DNA of 64,000 nt from Candidatus Poribacteria bacterium (GTDB taxonomy: Bacteria; Poribacteria; WGA-4E; GCA-2687025): the NCBI GenBank assembly GCA_018644665.1, contig JABGQA010000160.1, forward strand, positions 1 to 64,000, written 5' to 3'. The notes beneath the pieces were generated by a model. It searched no databases and had not been told where the DNA came from. It was given only the letters and a program-made list of their open reading frames with translations. The first letter of the stretch is position 1; each line of letters opens with the position of its first letter. Position numbers and translations under genes: made by a program. Shown piece by piece: positions 42,808 through 51,459 of the stretch.

Positions 42808-45012
42808 ATGCGAACTATCGCGTGGTTCGTCTCGGTAGCGGCGCTAATAGGCTTCGGCATCGACGCGGCCCACGCCGATGCCGAAGACGAAGACGACAAT
42901 CCCTACATACAGCGGCAAATGGCCGCTCGGAAGCTGGCCGAGCCCCCCGTCATAGACGGCGATCTGTCCGACTCCGTGTGGCAGGAAGCCGCCATCGGCG
43001 ACCGATTCACCGATCAGAAGACGTCCGAGGAACCCCCGGACAAGACGCGCTTCTGGCTCGGCTACGACGAGAACGCCATCTACCTCGCCGCGTACTGCTA
43101 CGACTCCGACCCCGACCGTATCCTCATGGAAGAGACCAAGCGGGACGTCGGACTGTGGCGGGACGACCACATCACGTTCGAGATCGACACCTACCACACG
43201 CACAACTGGGGCGACTTCTCGTCGTTCTCGGTGAACCCGCGCGGCACGCAGAACTCGGAGATGGGCGGCGGACGCTCCGGTAAGACGGAGTGGAAGGGCG
43301 ACTGGCAGGCCGCGTCCAAGGTGACCAAGGACGGCTGGGTAACCGAGATGTCCATACCCTGGGCGATCCTGACCTACCCGGGCAAGGAAGAGCCCACGAC
43401 CCTTGGCTTCAACGTCCGGCGAAGCCACGCGCGGGATCACTACGAGTCGATGTACTCCAACATCGGTAGGACGTGGCGCAACGAGTGGGCCGGCGACTGG
43501 GTCGCCGTGCAGCTCCCCGCGAGCGCGTTCGAGCCGGAGTTGCTCGTGCTGCCGTTCCTCGCCGCCGGAGCCACTGAACGCGACGACGCCGTCAACCAGA
43601 CCGCGCGCGGTGGGTTGGACATGCGCTACCGGCCGACGCCGCAGCTTACCGGGCTCATGACGGTCAACCCCGACTTCCAGAACGTCGAGGGCCAGGTCGA
43701 GGGCATCGACTTCACGCGTGGTGAGCGCTTCGTCGACGAGTCGCGGCCGTTCTTCGAGGAGGGCCGCCGCATGTTCCGCACCTGGTCGGGCATGGGCGAC
43801 TACTTCTACAGCCGTCGCATCGAGAACATCGACATGGGCGCGAAGCTGTATGGAAAGCTCGCGCAGCGCACGAACCTGGGCTTCCTCGGCGCGTACGACT
43901 TCGCCGACCAGCGCGGCGACCCGTGGGCGGTACACCGTCAGGACTACATAACGACGCTGTCGCAGGGCTTCGGCGAAGGAGCGGGGGCGTCCGTGATGGC
44001 GGTGCGTCGCGACTCCGAGCGCGAGCAGAACTCTGTGTGGGGTTACCAGGCGAACACGCGCATCACCCGCAACACGTCCGTGCAGGCGCGGTACGGCTCC
44101 AGCGCGTGGCGTGGCGTCGAACTCGACGAGGAGACCGAGGCCGAGGTCGATCCCGACAACGCTCCGCTCGTGTATCGACGCGGCGACCTGGCGCAGTTTT
44201 CGGTGGACGCGTGGAACGAGCTGTTCTTCATGGAAATCGACGCCGGGTTCCTGAGCCCCGGGTTCAGGTCGAGCAACGGCTTCTTCGAGTACCAGGGACG
44301 GCGCAACACCGGCATGTACTTCGGCGGAGGTAACGAGTTTCGTGAATCGATCGTGCGCCGCGTGGGCGTCGATCTGTTCGCGAGCTACTCGGAGCGCTAC
44401 TCCGAGGGCAGCGGGTTCGAAGGCATGGACGCGTTCCTAGGACGCGCTGTCTCAACTATCGGCGACCGTGACTCAAACGACGCGTTCTTCCGCGACAACG
44501 TCGGGTACTGGACGGGCGTCTGGCTGCGGAACAACCTGTCGTTCAGGCATTCCGCGAGCGTCGGCCACTTCCGCGAGGAGGGAGCCGACACGTCCGACCG
44601 CGACTGGTCGATGAACTGGAACGTGAACCTGGAGAGCGAGGATCGCAACCGGCGCATCCGCGTCGGCTACGGCTTCGGTCGCGCCGACGAGGCCCGTCGG
44701 CACTTCCCGTCGGTGGGCGGGTCGTGGAAGGTGGACGACTTCTCCATCAGCCTGAACGCATCGTTCCTGCGGCACATCGAACGCCGGCAGCAGCACATCC
44801 TCGGGCTGAACTACGACATCACGGAGACGATTGGGATCGGCGGACGCCTCGTGTTCCGTCGCGACGACATCGCCGACGAGAACACGTGGAACCCCTACAT
44901 CTCCTTCCGTCGCTCCGGGGAAACCGGAATCGAGACGTTCCTCATCCTCGGGGATCCCAGCGGAGATACTTTCACTCCGCGTATGGAGGGGAAGGTCCTG
45001 TTCCCGCTGTAG
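42808..45012 (+). CDS. DUF5916 outer-membrane protein with N-terminal CBM9-like domain
   Basis: The 734-residue protein has a signal peptide (1-23). A CBM9-like domain follows (about 40-230: PPVIDGDLSDSVWQEAA, YLAAYCYDSDPDRI, FEIDTYHTHNWGDF). A long beta-rich C-terminal part (about 240-734) then matches the DUF5916 barrel-like region, with TVNPDFQNVEGQ and FVDESRPFFEEGRRMF. Such proteins are large outer-membrane proteins of unknown function, common in Bacteroidetes, Planctomycetes and Poribacteria. AGGAAG precedes the start. The N-terminal domain is the same type as the CBM9 protein at 22.4 kb. Confidence 0.85.
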   Translation: MRTIAWFVSVAALIGFGIDAAHADAEDEDDNPYIQRQMAARKLAEPPVIDGDLSDSVWQEAAIGDRFTDQKTSEEPPDKTRFWLGYDENAIYLAAYCYDSDPDRILMEETKRDVGLWRDDHITFEIDTYHTHNWGDFSSFSVNPRGTQNSEMGGGRSGKTEWKGDWQAASKVTKDGWVTEMSIPWAILTYPGKEEPTTLGFNVRRSHARDHYESMYSNIGRTWRNEWAGDWVAVQLPASAFEPELLVLPFLAAGATERDDAVNQTARGGLDMRYRPTPQLTGLMTVNPDFQNVEGQVEGIDFTRGERFVDESRPFFEEGRRMFRTWSGMGDYFYSRRIENIDMGAKLYGKLAQRTNLGFLGAYDFADQRGDPWAVHRQDYITTLSQGFGEGAGASVMAVRRDSEREQNSVWGYQANTRITRNTSVQARYGSSAWRGVELDEETEAEVDPDNAPLVYRRGDLAQFSVDAWNELFFMEIDAGFLSPGFRSSNGFFEYQGRRNTGMYFGGGNEFRESIVRRVGVDLFASYSERYSEGSGFEGMDAFLGRAVSTIGDRDSNDAFFRDNVGYWTGVWLRNNLSFRHSASVGHFREEGADTSDRDWSMNWNVNLESEDRNRRIRVGYGFGRADEARRHFPSVGGSWKVDDFSISLNASFLRHIERRQQHILGLNYDITETIGIGGRLVFRRDDIADENTWNPYISFRRSGETGIETFLILGDPSGDTFTPRMEGKVLFPL

Positions 45013-45029
45013 GGCCGGAATCCAGTCGC

Positions 45030-45046
45030 GCTGCCGGTTCGGCAGC
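45030..45046. terminator. Hairpin between convergent genes
   Basis: GCTGCCG (45030-45036) pairs with CGGCAGC (45040-45046) around a 3-nt loop in the 96-nt gap between the convergent DUF5916 and sigma-ankyrin genes. No T tract follows on either strand, so termination is only a guess from position. Confidence 0.3.
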
Positions 45047-45108
45047 CGCAACAGAATGCCTCGCCAGGGAGGGCCGGGGCGGCTGTGTGCGCAAGGCGCT
45101 ACGTCGGC

Positions 45109-47325
45109 TCAACTGGCGCCGTGACGCCGGAGGAGTTCCACGACCGACTCGTGCCGAGCATCTACTGCCCATGCAAGAGGACGCGCCCACAGTTCGCGCG
45201 GGATGTTGGGGTCGGCGCCACGCTCCAACAGCAGGTCGGCCATTTCGACGTGTCCCTCCTTGGCCGCCTCCGCGAGTGGCGTGCTTCGGTACTCCGCTTC
45301 GATCGCGTTGACCGCCGCGCCACGTTCCAGCATCACTTCCGCCGCCTCGACGTCGTTCTCCGCGGCGGCGAGGTGCAGCATCGTCTTGCCCAGCCAGTCG
45401 CACATATTTGGGCTGAACCCGCGTGCGAACATCATCTCCAAGCCCTCGCGGGATGGAGGGTACTTCTGTCCCAACACCGGCAGGCATCGAACGACGTCGG
45501 GGTATCGATCAAGTAGCAACTCCAGGACGACGGTGTCGCCGCACGCGAAGACCTGCTTCACGAACTCCTCGTCGCCGCGCACCCGCGGATCGTCGTTCTC
45601 AAGCGCCGCGCGGAGCTCCTTGGCGGCCATCGTGAAGATCGCAGCTCGGGCTCCGTATTGGCGCAGAAGCTCCTGTATTTCCGGGGCCTCGTCGGGATGC
45701 CCGTATTCGGCGATCGTCAGACAGGAGCCGGAGGAGTCGACTTGGGCGTTCGGGTCGGCGCCATGTTCCAGTAACACCTTCACGACTGCCACGTGGTTCA
45801 TCGCGCAGGCTTCGAAGAGCGCTTTCCCACGCGCCGCGTTTTTCTCCGGCCGATTCGGGTCGGCCCCGCAGGCCAACAGGAGCTTGACGATCTCTTCGTG
45901 ACCCCACATCGCGGCGTAGTACAGCGGGCTCTGGTTGCAGGCGCCCAGGCGGCTTCCAGCGTCGGGGTCGTCGTCCAGGATGCCCCTGACCCGCCGCATG
46001 TCGCCCAGGACGCACGCCGCCGTCAGGTCGTAACGCGCCCCACGTCCGAGAAGATAGCCCGCGACGGCGGAGTGACGGCGTTGAGCTGCGCGCGACATCG
46101 CCAGCTTCTGCTGTAGGTTGCCCGGCCCCGCCGTCAGTGCGACGAGCAGCGGCGTTTTGCCGTCCGACCGTTCGGCGTCAATGTCCGCGCCGTGATCGAC
46201 GAGACAGCCGACTAGAGAAAGGTCGCCGTCCGATGCGGCACGATGTAGCGCCGTGGCGCCGTAGACGTCCGCGGCGCGGATCAACGCAGGCTTCTCCGCG
46301 AGCGTCCATTCGATCTCATCGAAATCGCTATCTCTGACGGCGTGGCTCAGATCGGCGCACTCGGGGTCATAGCCGTACCGCTCCCTCAACGCCGATGTCA
46401 GCGCCTCGCGGACGTCTTCATACCCACGGCGGCGGGCCTCCTCGAGCGCCCACTCCGTCGAATACACGCCCGCTCGCGATCTCTCGATCTCGGCGCCCTG
46501 ATCCAGTAGATACCTCACGACCTCGGCTTGGCCCTCTCGGACGGCGAAGTGCAACGGCATCTGATACCACCGTTCCGCGTGGATCAACCGGCAGTCCTTC
46601 TCGACCAGTCGACGCACCTCGTCCATATCCCCCGCGGCTGCGGCGCGCATCAGCGCCCAGCCGTCGTTCCCGTCGATCGGCTCCACGCCGTATACGTAGT
46701 GCGTCGATCGCATAGACATGGGCTGCGTAAGCGCGCTGATGCGTTCCTCGAAGGCGTCATCGCGGGACGGGCGGCGGTCGCGAAGGGTATCTCGGGCCAT
46801 AGAGACCATCCTTTCGGTGAGACGTTGTCGAGAGCGATGCAGCCGCGTCTTGACCACGTTGACGGAGACGCCGAGGAAGTCGCCGATCTCCCGTTGGGAA
46901 TGGCCGCTGATGTAGAAGAGCGTCGTGACGGCGCTTTGACCCGGGGGCAGTCGGTCGATTTCGGCCAGCACGCGGTCGCGCAGCTCCGCGTCGATAAGGG
47001 CGTCTTCCGCGGAAGGCTCTGGCGACGGAGTCTCGGCCGCTGCCTCGATGGGGATGACGTCGCGCGTCCGACGTCGGATGCGATCGGCCGATTTGTGGAC
47101 GATCCGGCGGAACCAGCCGGCGAACGCCCCGACGTCTTGCAGGCTGCCGATGTCGCAATAGGCTTGCACGAACGCCTCCTGCGCAGCGTCCTCGGCGAGG
47201 TGGAAATCCCGCAGTTGCGAGTAGGCATACCCGACCGCCATGTCCTGAAAGCGACGCACGATCTCGCCATAGGCGTTGGGATCGCCCTGTTGCACGCGCG
47301 TGACATGGCGTGCCAACGTGTCCAT
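45109..47325 (-). CDS. ECF sigma factor fused to ankyrin repeats
   Basis: The 738-residue protein has a full ECF sigma unit. Region 2 is at residues 10-85 (DAAQEAFVQAYCDIGSL, WFRRIVHKSADRIRRR) and region 4 at about 118-172 (LPPGQSAVTTLFYISGHSQR, SVNVVKTRLHRSRQRL). From about residue 205 to the end it consists of about ten ankyrin-like repeats (WYQMPLHFAVREGQAEVVRY, YGATALHRAASDGDLSLVGC, KTMLHLAAAENDVEAAEVML). No membrane segment or anti-sigma gene is adjacent. The repeats probably bind a partner that controls the sigma unit; that is inference. GAGGG precedes the ATG at 47325. Confidence 0.85.
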   Translation of the reverse strand: MDTLARHVTRVQQGDPNAYGEIVRRFQDMAVGYAYSQLRDFHLAEDAAQEAFVQAYCDIGSLQDVGAFAGWFRRIVHKSADRIRRRTRDVIPIEAAAETPSPEPSAEDALIDAELRDRVLAEIDRLPPGQSAVTTLFYISGHSQREIGDFLGVSVNVVKTRLHRSRQRLTERMVSMARDTLRDRRPSRDDAFEERISALTQPMSMRSTHYVYGVEPIDGNDGWALMRAAAAGDMDEVRRLVEKDCRLIHAERWYQMPLHFAVREGQAEVVRYLLDQGAEIERSRAGVYSTEWALEEARRRGYEDVREALTSALRERYGYDPECADLSHAVRDSDFDEIEWTLAEKPALIRAADVYGATALHRAASDGDLSLVGCLVDHGADIDAERSDGKTPLLVALTAGPGNLQQKLAMSRAAQRRHSAVAGYLLGRGARYDLTAACVLGDMRRVRGILDDDPDAGSRLGACNQSPLYYAAMWGHEEIVKLLLACGADPNRPEKNAARGKALFEACAMNHVAVVKVLLEHGADPNAQVDSSGSCLTIAEYGHPDEAPEIQELLRQYGARAAIFTMAAKELRAALENDDPRVRGDEEFVKQVFACGDTVVLELLLDRYPDVVRCLPVLGQKYPPSREGLEMMFARGFSPNMCDWLGKTMLHLAAAENDVEAAEVMLERGAAVNAIEAEYRSTPLAEAAKEGHVEMADLLLERGADPNIPRELWARPLAWAVDARHESVVELLRRHGAS

Positions 47326-47715
47326 TGCCTGCCCTCTCTCGGTAGTCACAGGTAAGCCCCAGTTCGAGCGGGGAAGGTTACGGCGAATCGGCGCCGTCAT
47401 GGCGGCGCCGACACTACCCACCCAAATCTACGGTTGTCAGCCGGCTTCCGACACGGGCGCCGTGTGGTATCAGCGGCCTCAGAGCCCCAAGACTCCGGCC
47501 CTTGAGTCGCCCGTGCATGCTGACGGCGACCGGGTGCGATCATCGGCCGTCGATGGGTCGGAGTCGTGGGACACGCGGGTCGGTGCTGCGTAGATACGCG
47601 GCCGTCTTCTGACAGGGGCAGACGGACCTGGCGTCGCCGCCACTTCACCCCCTCAATGCCCTGCACGCGTCGCCTTCCCGACTGTCCGTGACGGCGCCCC
47701 GGACGATCGTCCCGA

Positions 47716-47744
47716 TTGACCGTCCGACCGCTGTGGGGTAGACT
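47716..47744 (+). promoter_or_regulatory. Predicted sigma-70 promoter of the MoxR gene
   Basis: TTGACC (47716-47721) and TAGACT (47739-47744) are separated by 17 nt, with the start codon 43 nt further on. The 390 nt upstream to the divergent sigma-ankyrin gene contain no frame I can support. Confidence 0.6.
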
Positions 47745-47787
47745 CGAAGCGTTCCCGATTCCCGCCTTACGCTAAGGAGTTCCCGGC

Positions 47788-48807
47788 TTGCAGAGCGCAG
47801 ATCAAGCCGCCACAGCGGCGGCCGATATCGAGTTTTTCGCCGACCTGCGCGAGCGGCTGCTCAAGGAACTACGCAAGGTCATCGTCGGGCAAGAAGAGAT
47901 CATCGACGACCTTCTGACGGCGTTGGTGTCGCGCGGTCATTGTCTGCTGGTCGGCGTCCCCGGTCTCGCGAAAACGCTGCTCATTAGCACGCTGGCGCGA
48001 GCGGTCGATCTGGACTTCAAACGCGTACAGTTCACGCCCGATCTCATGCCCACGGACATCATCGGCTCGGACATCCTCCAGGACGACCCGGAAACCGGGC
48101 GGCGCGTATTCCAGTTCATCAAGGGGCCGGTGTTCGCGAACGTCGTCCTCGCCGACGAGGTGAACCGGACTCCGCCGAAGACGCAAGCGGCGCTGCTCCA
48201 GGCAATGCAGGAGCAGGAAGTCACCGCCGGCGGGACGACCTACCCGCTGCCGAAGCCGTTCTTCGTCCTCGCCACCCAGAATCCCATCGAACAAGAAGGC
48301 ACGTATCCCCTCCCTGAGGCGCAACTGGACAGGTTCATGTTCAGCCTCTACGTCGACTACCCATCGGCGGACGAGGAGAAGGAGATCGTGCTCACAACCA
48401 CCTCGGCGCTGGAGCCGGAAATCGACGCCGTCCTGACGCGTGACGACATCGACCGCGTCCAGAACATCGTCCGACGCGTGCCGGTCGCTGAATACGTCGT
48501 GGAATACGCCGTCGATCTGGTTGGGAAGTCGCGGCCGAACACTCCCGGGTCGCCGGACTTCGTGAACGACTGGGTCAGTTGGGGTGCGGGTCCACGCGCT
48601 TCTCAGTACCTAGTGCTCGGCGCCAAGGCGCGCGCCATCCTGCGCGGCCGACCCAACGCGACCGAGGAGGACATCCAGGCCGTGGCGCGCCCCGTGCTAC
48701 GACATCGCGTCCTCGTGAACTTCAACGCCGAAGCGGACGGCATATCGAGCCTCGAGATCGTCCAACGGCTGCTGGACACGGTTCAGGTGCCCCACCACGG
48801 CGTATAG
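47788..48807 (+). CDS. MoxR-family AAA+ ATPase
   Basis: The 339-residue protein has Walker [11 protein letters not shown], Walker [13 protein letters not shown] and the family segment [40 protein letters not shown] and the C-terminal lid domain follow. MoxR ATPases act as chaperones that mature partner proteins with VWA domains. The TTG start is fixed by AAGGAG (47774-47779) at 8-nt spacing. Its usual partners (DUF58, VWA, Bat genes) are not adjacent; a BatD-like gene occurs 13 kb away at 61 kb. Confidence 0.9.
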   Translation: MQSADQAATAAADIEFFADLRERLLKELRKVIVGQEEIIDDLLTALVSRGHCLLVGVPGLAKTLLISTLARAVDLDFKRVQFTPDLMPTDIIGSDILQDDPETGRRVFQFIKGPVFANVVLADEVNRTPPKTQAALLQAMQEQEVTAGGTTYPLPKPFFVLATQNPIEQEGTYPLPEAQLDRFMFSLYVDYPSADEEKEIVLTTTSALEPEIDAVLTRDDIDRVQNIVRRVPVAEYVVEYAVDLVGKSRPNTPGSPDFVNDWVSWGAGPRASQYLVLGAKARAILRGRPNATEEDIQAVARPVLRHRVLVNFNAEADGISSLEIVQRLLDTVQVPHHGV

Positions 48808-48857
48808 TCCACCCACATAGGCCACCCACGCGGGCCAGCCGACGAGGAGCGCGCCCA

Positions 48858-50285
48858 ATGCAGTCCCGCCGCGGACGCAGACGCGATTCCAACGAGGATG
48901 CACCGGGGTTCCTACGTAACGTCCAGGACATACCAAAGCGCATCAAGAGCGGCGACGTCGCCACGGTCTACGCGCTGTGGGGCGAGGAGACCTACCTCCT
49001 TGAGCGCCTGCTGGATGACATCGTCGGCGCGCTGATGGCCGACGCGGGCGCGATGCGCGACCTGAATCTCGACATGCTGGACGGCTCGGCCGCGTCGGCG
49101 GCGGAAGTCATCACACTCGCGGAAACGATGCCGATGGGGTCGCCACGTCGCGTGGTGATCGTCAAGAACCCGCCCTTCCTCACGACAAGCGGCGAGCCGG
49201 ACGCGGCCCAGCGTCTGAGGCAATCGTACGATGCGCACGAGTCCGGCAACCACGACCGCGCCCTGCATCTGCTGTTCCGCGCGCTCGACATCGCGCCGGT
49301 CGCCCTTGACGCCCCCGAGGCGACCGACGCGCTCGCGAAGCTCCGCGCTGCCGCCGTCGAAGCTGCTCCCGATCTCGTGGCCTACGTAGACGACGCGCCC
49401 GCCGCGTTCATCGAAGTGTCCCTCCCGGAGGGATCGGGAGGCGCCACGGATCAGGAACGGTTCCTCGGATGGGTGAAGGACGGGCCGCCCGAGAGTGTGT
49501 CCGTGGTGCTGCATGTCCAGGGCGTCGTGCCGCGTCGCGTCATGCGCGCTCTCGGCGAGGATGTGGTTCTCGCGGACGTGGACACGCTGAAGGCGCGCTC
49601 AGTCGGCGGCAAGGACGCCGTGGACGCGTTCATAGCCAAGCAGATGAAGTCCGCGAAGCGCACCCTCGACGCGGATGCTAACCAGGAGTTGCGCGCACGC
49701 ACGGGCGACGACCTACAGGCGGTGGTCGACGAGATAGAGAAACTGCTCGCGTACGTCGGGGATCGCGAGCGTGTCGGCGTGGACGACGTGCGCGCGGCCG
49801 TGTCGGACGGGTCGGGGTTCACCGTGTTCGACCTCACGGACGCCATCGCGGACGGCAACTCCCCGCGCGCGCTCATGAGCCTGCACAGCGTGCTGGGGCA
49901 AGGCGAACCCCCGCTCAAGATACACGCCCTGCTCGTGCGGCAGGTGCGCATGATGACCCAAGCGGCGCTGCTCCAGGAACAGGGCGCGATCGCGACGTTC
50001 AAGCGAGGGATGACCTACCGGGCATTCATGAACACCGTGCACGGGAAGTGGGAAGACGACGCGCCCGGCATGCTCCCTCAGGCGGCGACGCTAAACCTGC
50101 TCAAGCAGAAGCCCTACGCGATGTACAAGTCGCTCGTGCAGGCGTCGCGGTTCACGCCCCCGAAGCTCATGACGGCGTATCAGCAGTTGATGACGGCCGA
50201 GGAGAAGATGAAGTCCGGCGTCGGAGCCGACGGGTTGACACTCGAAGACACCGTGACCGAGTTGCTGCGTCTGGCCCGAAGCTAG
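48858..50285 (+). CDS. holA: DNA polymerase III delta subunit with an insertion
   Basis: The 475-residue product has the delta-subunit fold: YALWGEETYLLERLLDDIV near residue 40, then RRVVIVKN, and a C-terminal part typical of the family (VDEIEKLLAYVG, FTVFDLTDAIADGNSPRAL, LLVRQVRMMTQAALL). Delta opens the beta clamp in the clamp loader. The usual length is about 340; the excess is an insertion between residues about 105 and 200 that contains a TPR-like helix (NHDRALHLLFRALDIAP). The ATG 48858 follows GAGGAG at 8 nt. The lysine/arginine-rich N-terminus is also unusual. Confidence 0.85.
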   Translation: MQSRRGRRRDSNEDAPGFLRNVQDIPKRIKSGDVATVYALWGEETYLLERLLDDIVGALMADAGAMRDLNLDMLDGSAASAAEVITLAETMPMGSPRRVVIVKNPPFLTTSGEPDAAQRLRQSYDAHESGNHDRALHLLFRALDIAPVALDAPEATDALAKLRAAAVEAAPDLVAYVDDAPAAFIEVSLPEGSGGATDQERFLGWVKDGPPESVSVVLHVQGVVPRRVMRALGEDVVLADVDTLKARSVGGKDAVDAFIAKQMKSAKRTLDADANQELRARTGDDLQAVVDEIEKLLAYVGDRERVGVDDVRAAVSDGSGFTVFDLTDAIADGNSPRALMSLHSVLGQGEPPLKIHALLVRQVRMMTQAALLQEQGAIATFKRGMTYRAFMNTVHGKWEDDAPGMLPQAATLNLLKQKPYAMYKSLVQASRFTPPKLMTAYQQLMTAEEKMKSGVGADGLTLEDTVTELLRLARS

Positions 50286-50306
50286 GCGTCCGGGAGGGAG
50301 GACGGG

Positions 50307-50557
50307 ATGTTCGACGTCAGGATGTTCATGCTGCTCATGTTCTTCCTGCTCAGCGTAGGGGCGTTACCGCGATCGTCACACAGCTCTCGGGACGCCGTCG
50401 CAGACAGCTCGAAGGCGACATGTCCCGCATCCTCGAAGAACTGACAAAGGTCAACGACCGCCTGAACGGCGTGGACGAACGCCTCGCGGACCTGACGCTG
50501 ATGGTCGACGAGACGTCCCGGCCCGCCGTGGGCGAAGGGCGTTCCTCACGCGACTGA
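50307..50557 (+). pseudogene. PspB-like small membrane protein (family member 2), frame broken
   Basis: The ATG at 50307 encodes MFDVRMFMLLMFFLLSVG, aligning with the hydrophobic helix of the intact neighbour. The frame then goes wrong after GTAGGGG at 50356-50361 and stops early. The +1 frame resumes the family sequence at GVTAIVTQLSGRRRRQ and continues through ILEELTKVNDRLNGVDERLA to the stop at 50557. The paralog at 50606 has five Gs where this copy has four (50358-50361), so restoring one G gives an intact 83-residue protein. It is either a real frameshift, phase variation in a short G run, or a sequencing error. Confidence 0.75.
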
Positions 50558-50605
50558 TGCCGCTCCGCGCCAGCGGCCGCATGGAGCCCCGGGACGGAGG
50601 ACGAC

Positions 50606-50860
50606 ATGCTCGGACTGGCCGAGATATTCGTGCTGCTCGTGTTCTTCCTGATAGGCGTCGGGGGCGTCACCGCAATCGTCGCCCGGGCCTCGGGACACCG
50701 TCGGCGACACGTCCAAGGCGACATGGCCCAGGTGCTCGAGGAACTGTCCAAGGTGAACGATCGGCTGAACGGCGTCGACGAACGGCTCGCAGACCTGACA
50801 CTCATGGTCGATGAAGTGTCCCGCCCCTCCGTCGGCGATGGGCAGCCCCCGCCCGATTGA
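50606..50860 (+). CDS. PspB-like small membrane protein (family member 3)
   Basis: The 84-residue product has an N-terminal membrane helix (IFVLLVFFLIGVGGVTAIVA, residues 7-26) and a basic region. A coiled coil follows, with VLEELSKVNDRLNGVDERLA and DLTLMVDEVSRPS at the end. It is near-identical in the coiled coil to the broken copy 49 nt upstream and clearly a tandem duplicate. The architecture is that of PspB. Function unknown. Confidence 0.8.
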   Translation: MLGLAEIFVLLVFFLIGVGGVTAIVARASGHRRRHVQGDMAQVLEELSKVNDRLNGVDERLADLTLMVDEVSRPSVGDGQPPPD

Positions 50861-51326
50861 CGACGACATTCCACACGGGCGGCGTCACCGTGAGCAAGCC
50901 ATGCGTTTGCGGTCTGCGGTAGGCATCGCGATTGGGCTCGCTGCGCGCAGGGAGGCCTCCTCATGGACGGCATTGCCTACTGCTGGCCCGCTGGCGGGCG
51001 TTGACCCGGCTGTAACGCCGCACGGTTCACGCTCGTACCCATCTGCGTGTCTCGCCTCTACGAGGTGGTTGTTTCTTCGCGGAAGATGAACGCTCTTCGG
51101 TCGCTCGTCGCCTCCGCGGCGGGCGACGTTCTTGTGCCACCATCACAAGCGGGAACGACCCACCCCAGTCATGTCGACGTTCCCTGCCGATCCGCGTAGG
51201 CGCCCGTGCGCAGTAATGGGCGACCCATGTTGTGCGGCCGCCCATTTTACGCGGAAGACAAACGTCTCGATCGTTCGTCAGATGGTCTATTGGGCCGGTC
51301 GGCCGCGTGTCAACCACCGGCCGAGC
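50861..51326. other. Gene-poor stretch between small protein and sigma-factor end
   Basis: In 466 bases I find no open frame with a supportable start or domain. A GC-rich hairpin, CGTCGCC/GGCGACG (51106-51128), followed by TTCTT, could be a weak terminator for the small-protein genes. Confidence 0.5.
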
Positions 51327-51459
51327 TTACTTCAGCACGACCATTCGTCGCAGCGAGCGTTCGCCGGCCGCCGCCAACTCGTACAGCTCCACCCCGCTCA
51401 CGGCGGGTTCACCCTCGTCGTTCGGGCCGACCCTGAAGTATAGGGGCGCGTCGCGCGAG
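51327..51459 (-). pseudogene. Coding-like C-terminal segment out of frame with the sigma factor
   Basis: Reading the minus strand from about 51470 down to the TAA at 51327-51329 gives VNSRDAPLYFRVGPNDEGEP followed by AVSGVELYELAAAGERSLRR and MVVLK. This has the codon usage of real genes and no in-frame start. It is offset by one base from the frame of the sigma-factor gene that stops at 51460. A single-base shift near 51462-51475 would join them. It may be the true C-terminus of that protein, separated by a frameshift or sequence error, or a remnant of another gene. Confidence 0.45.

Noticed and set aside
42844-43935. 363-codon minus-strand frame opposite the DUF5916 gene
   Set aside because: Antisense of conserved CBM9-like residues; no domain.
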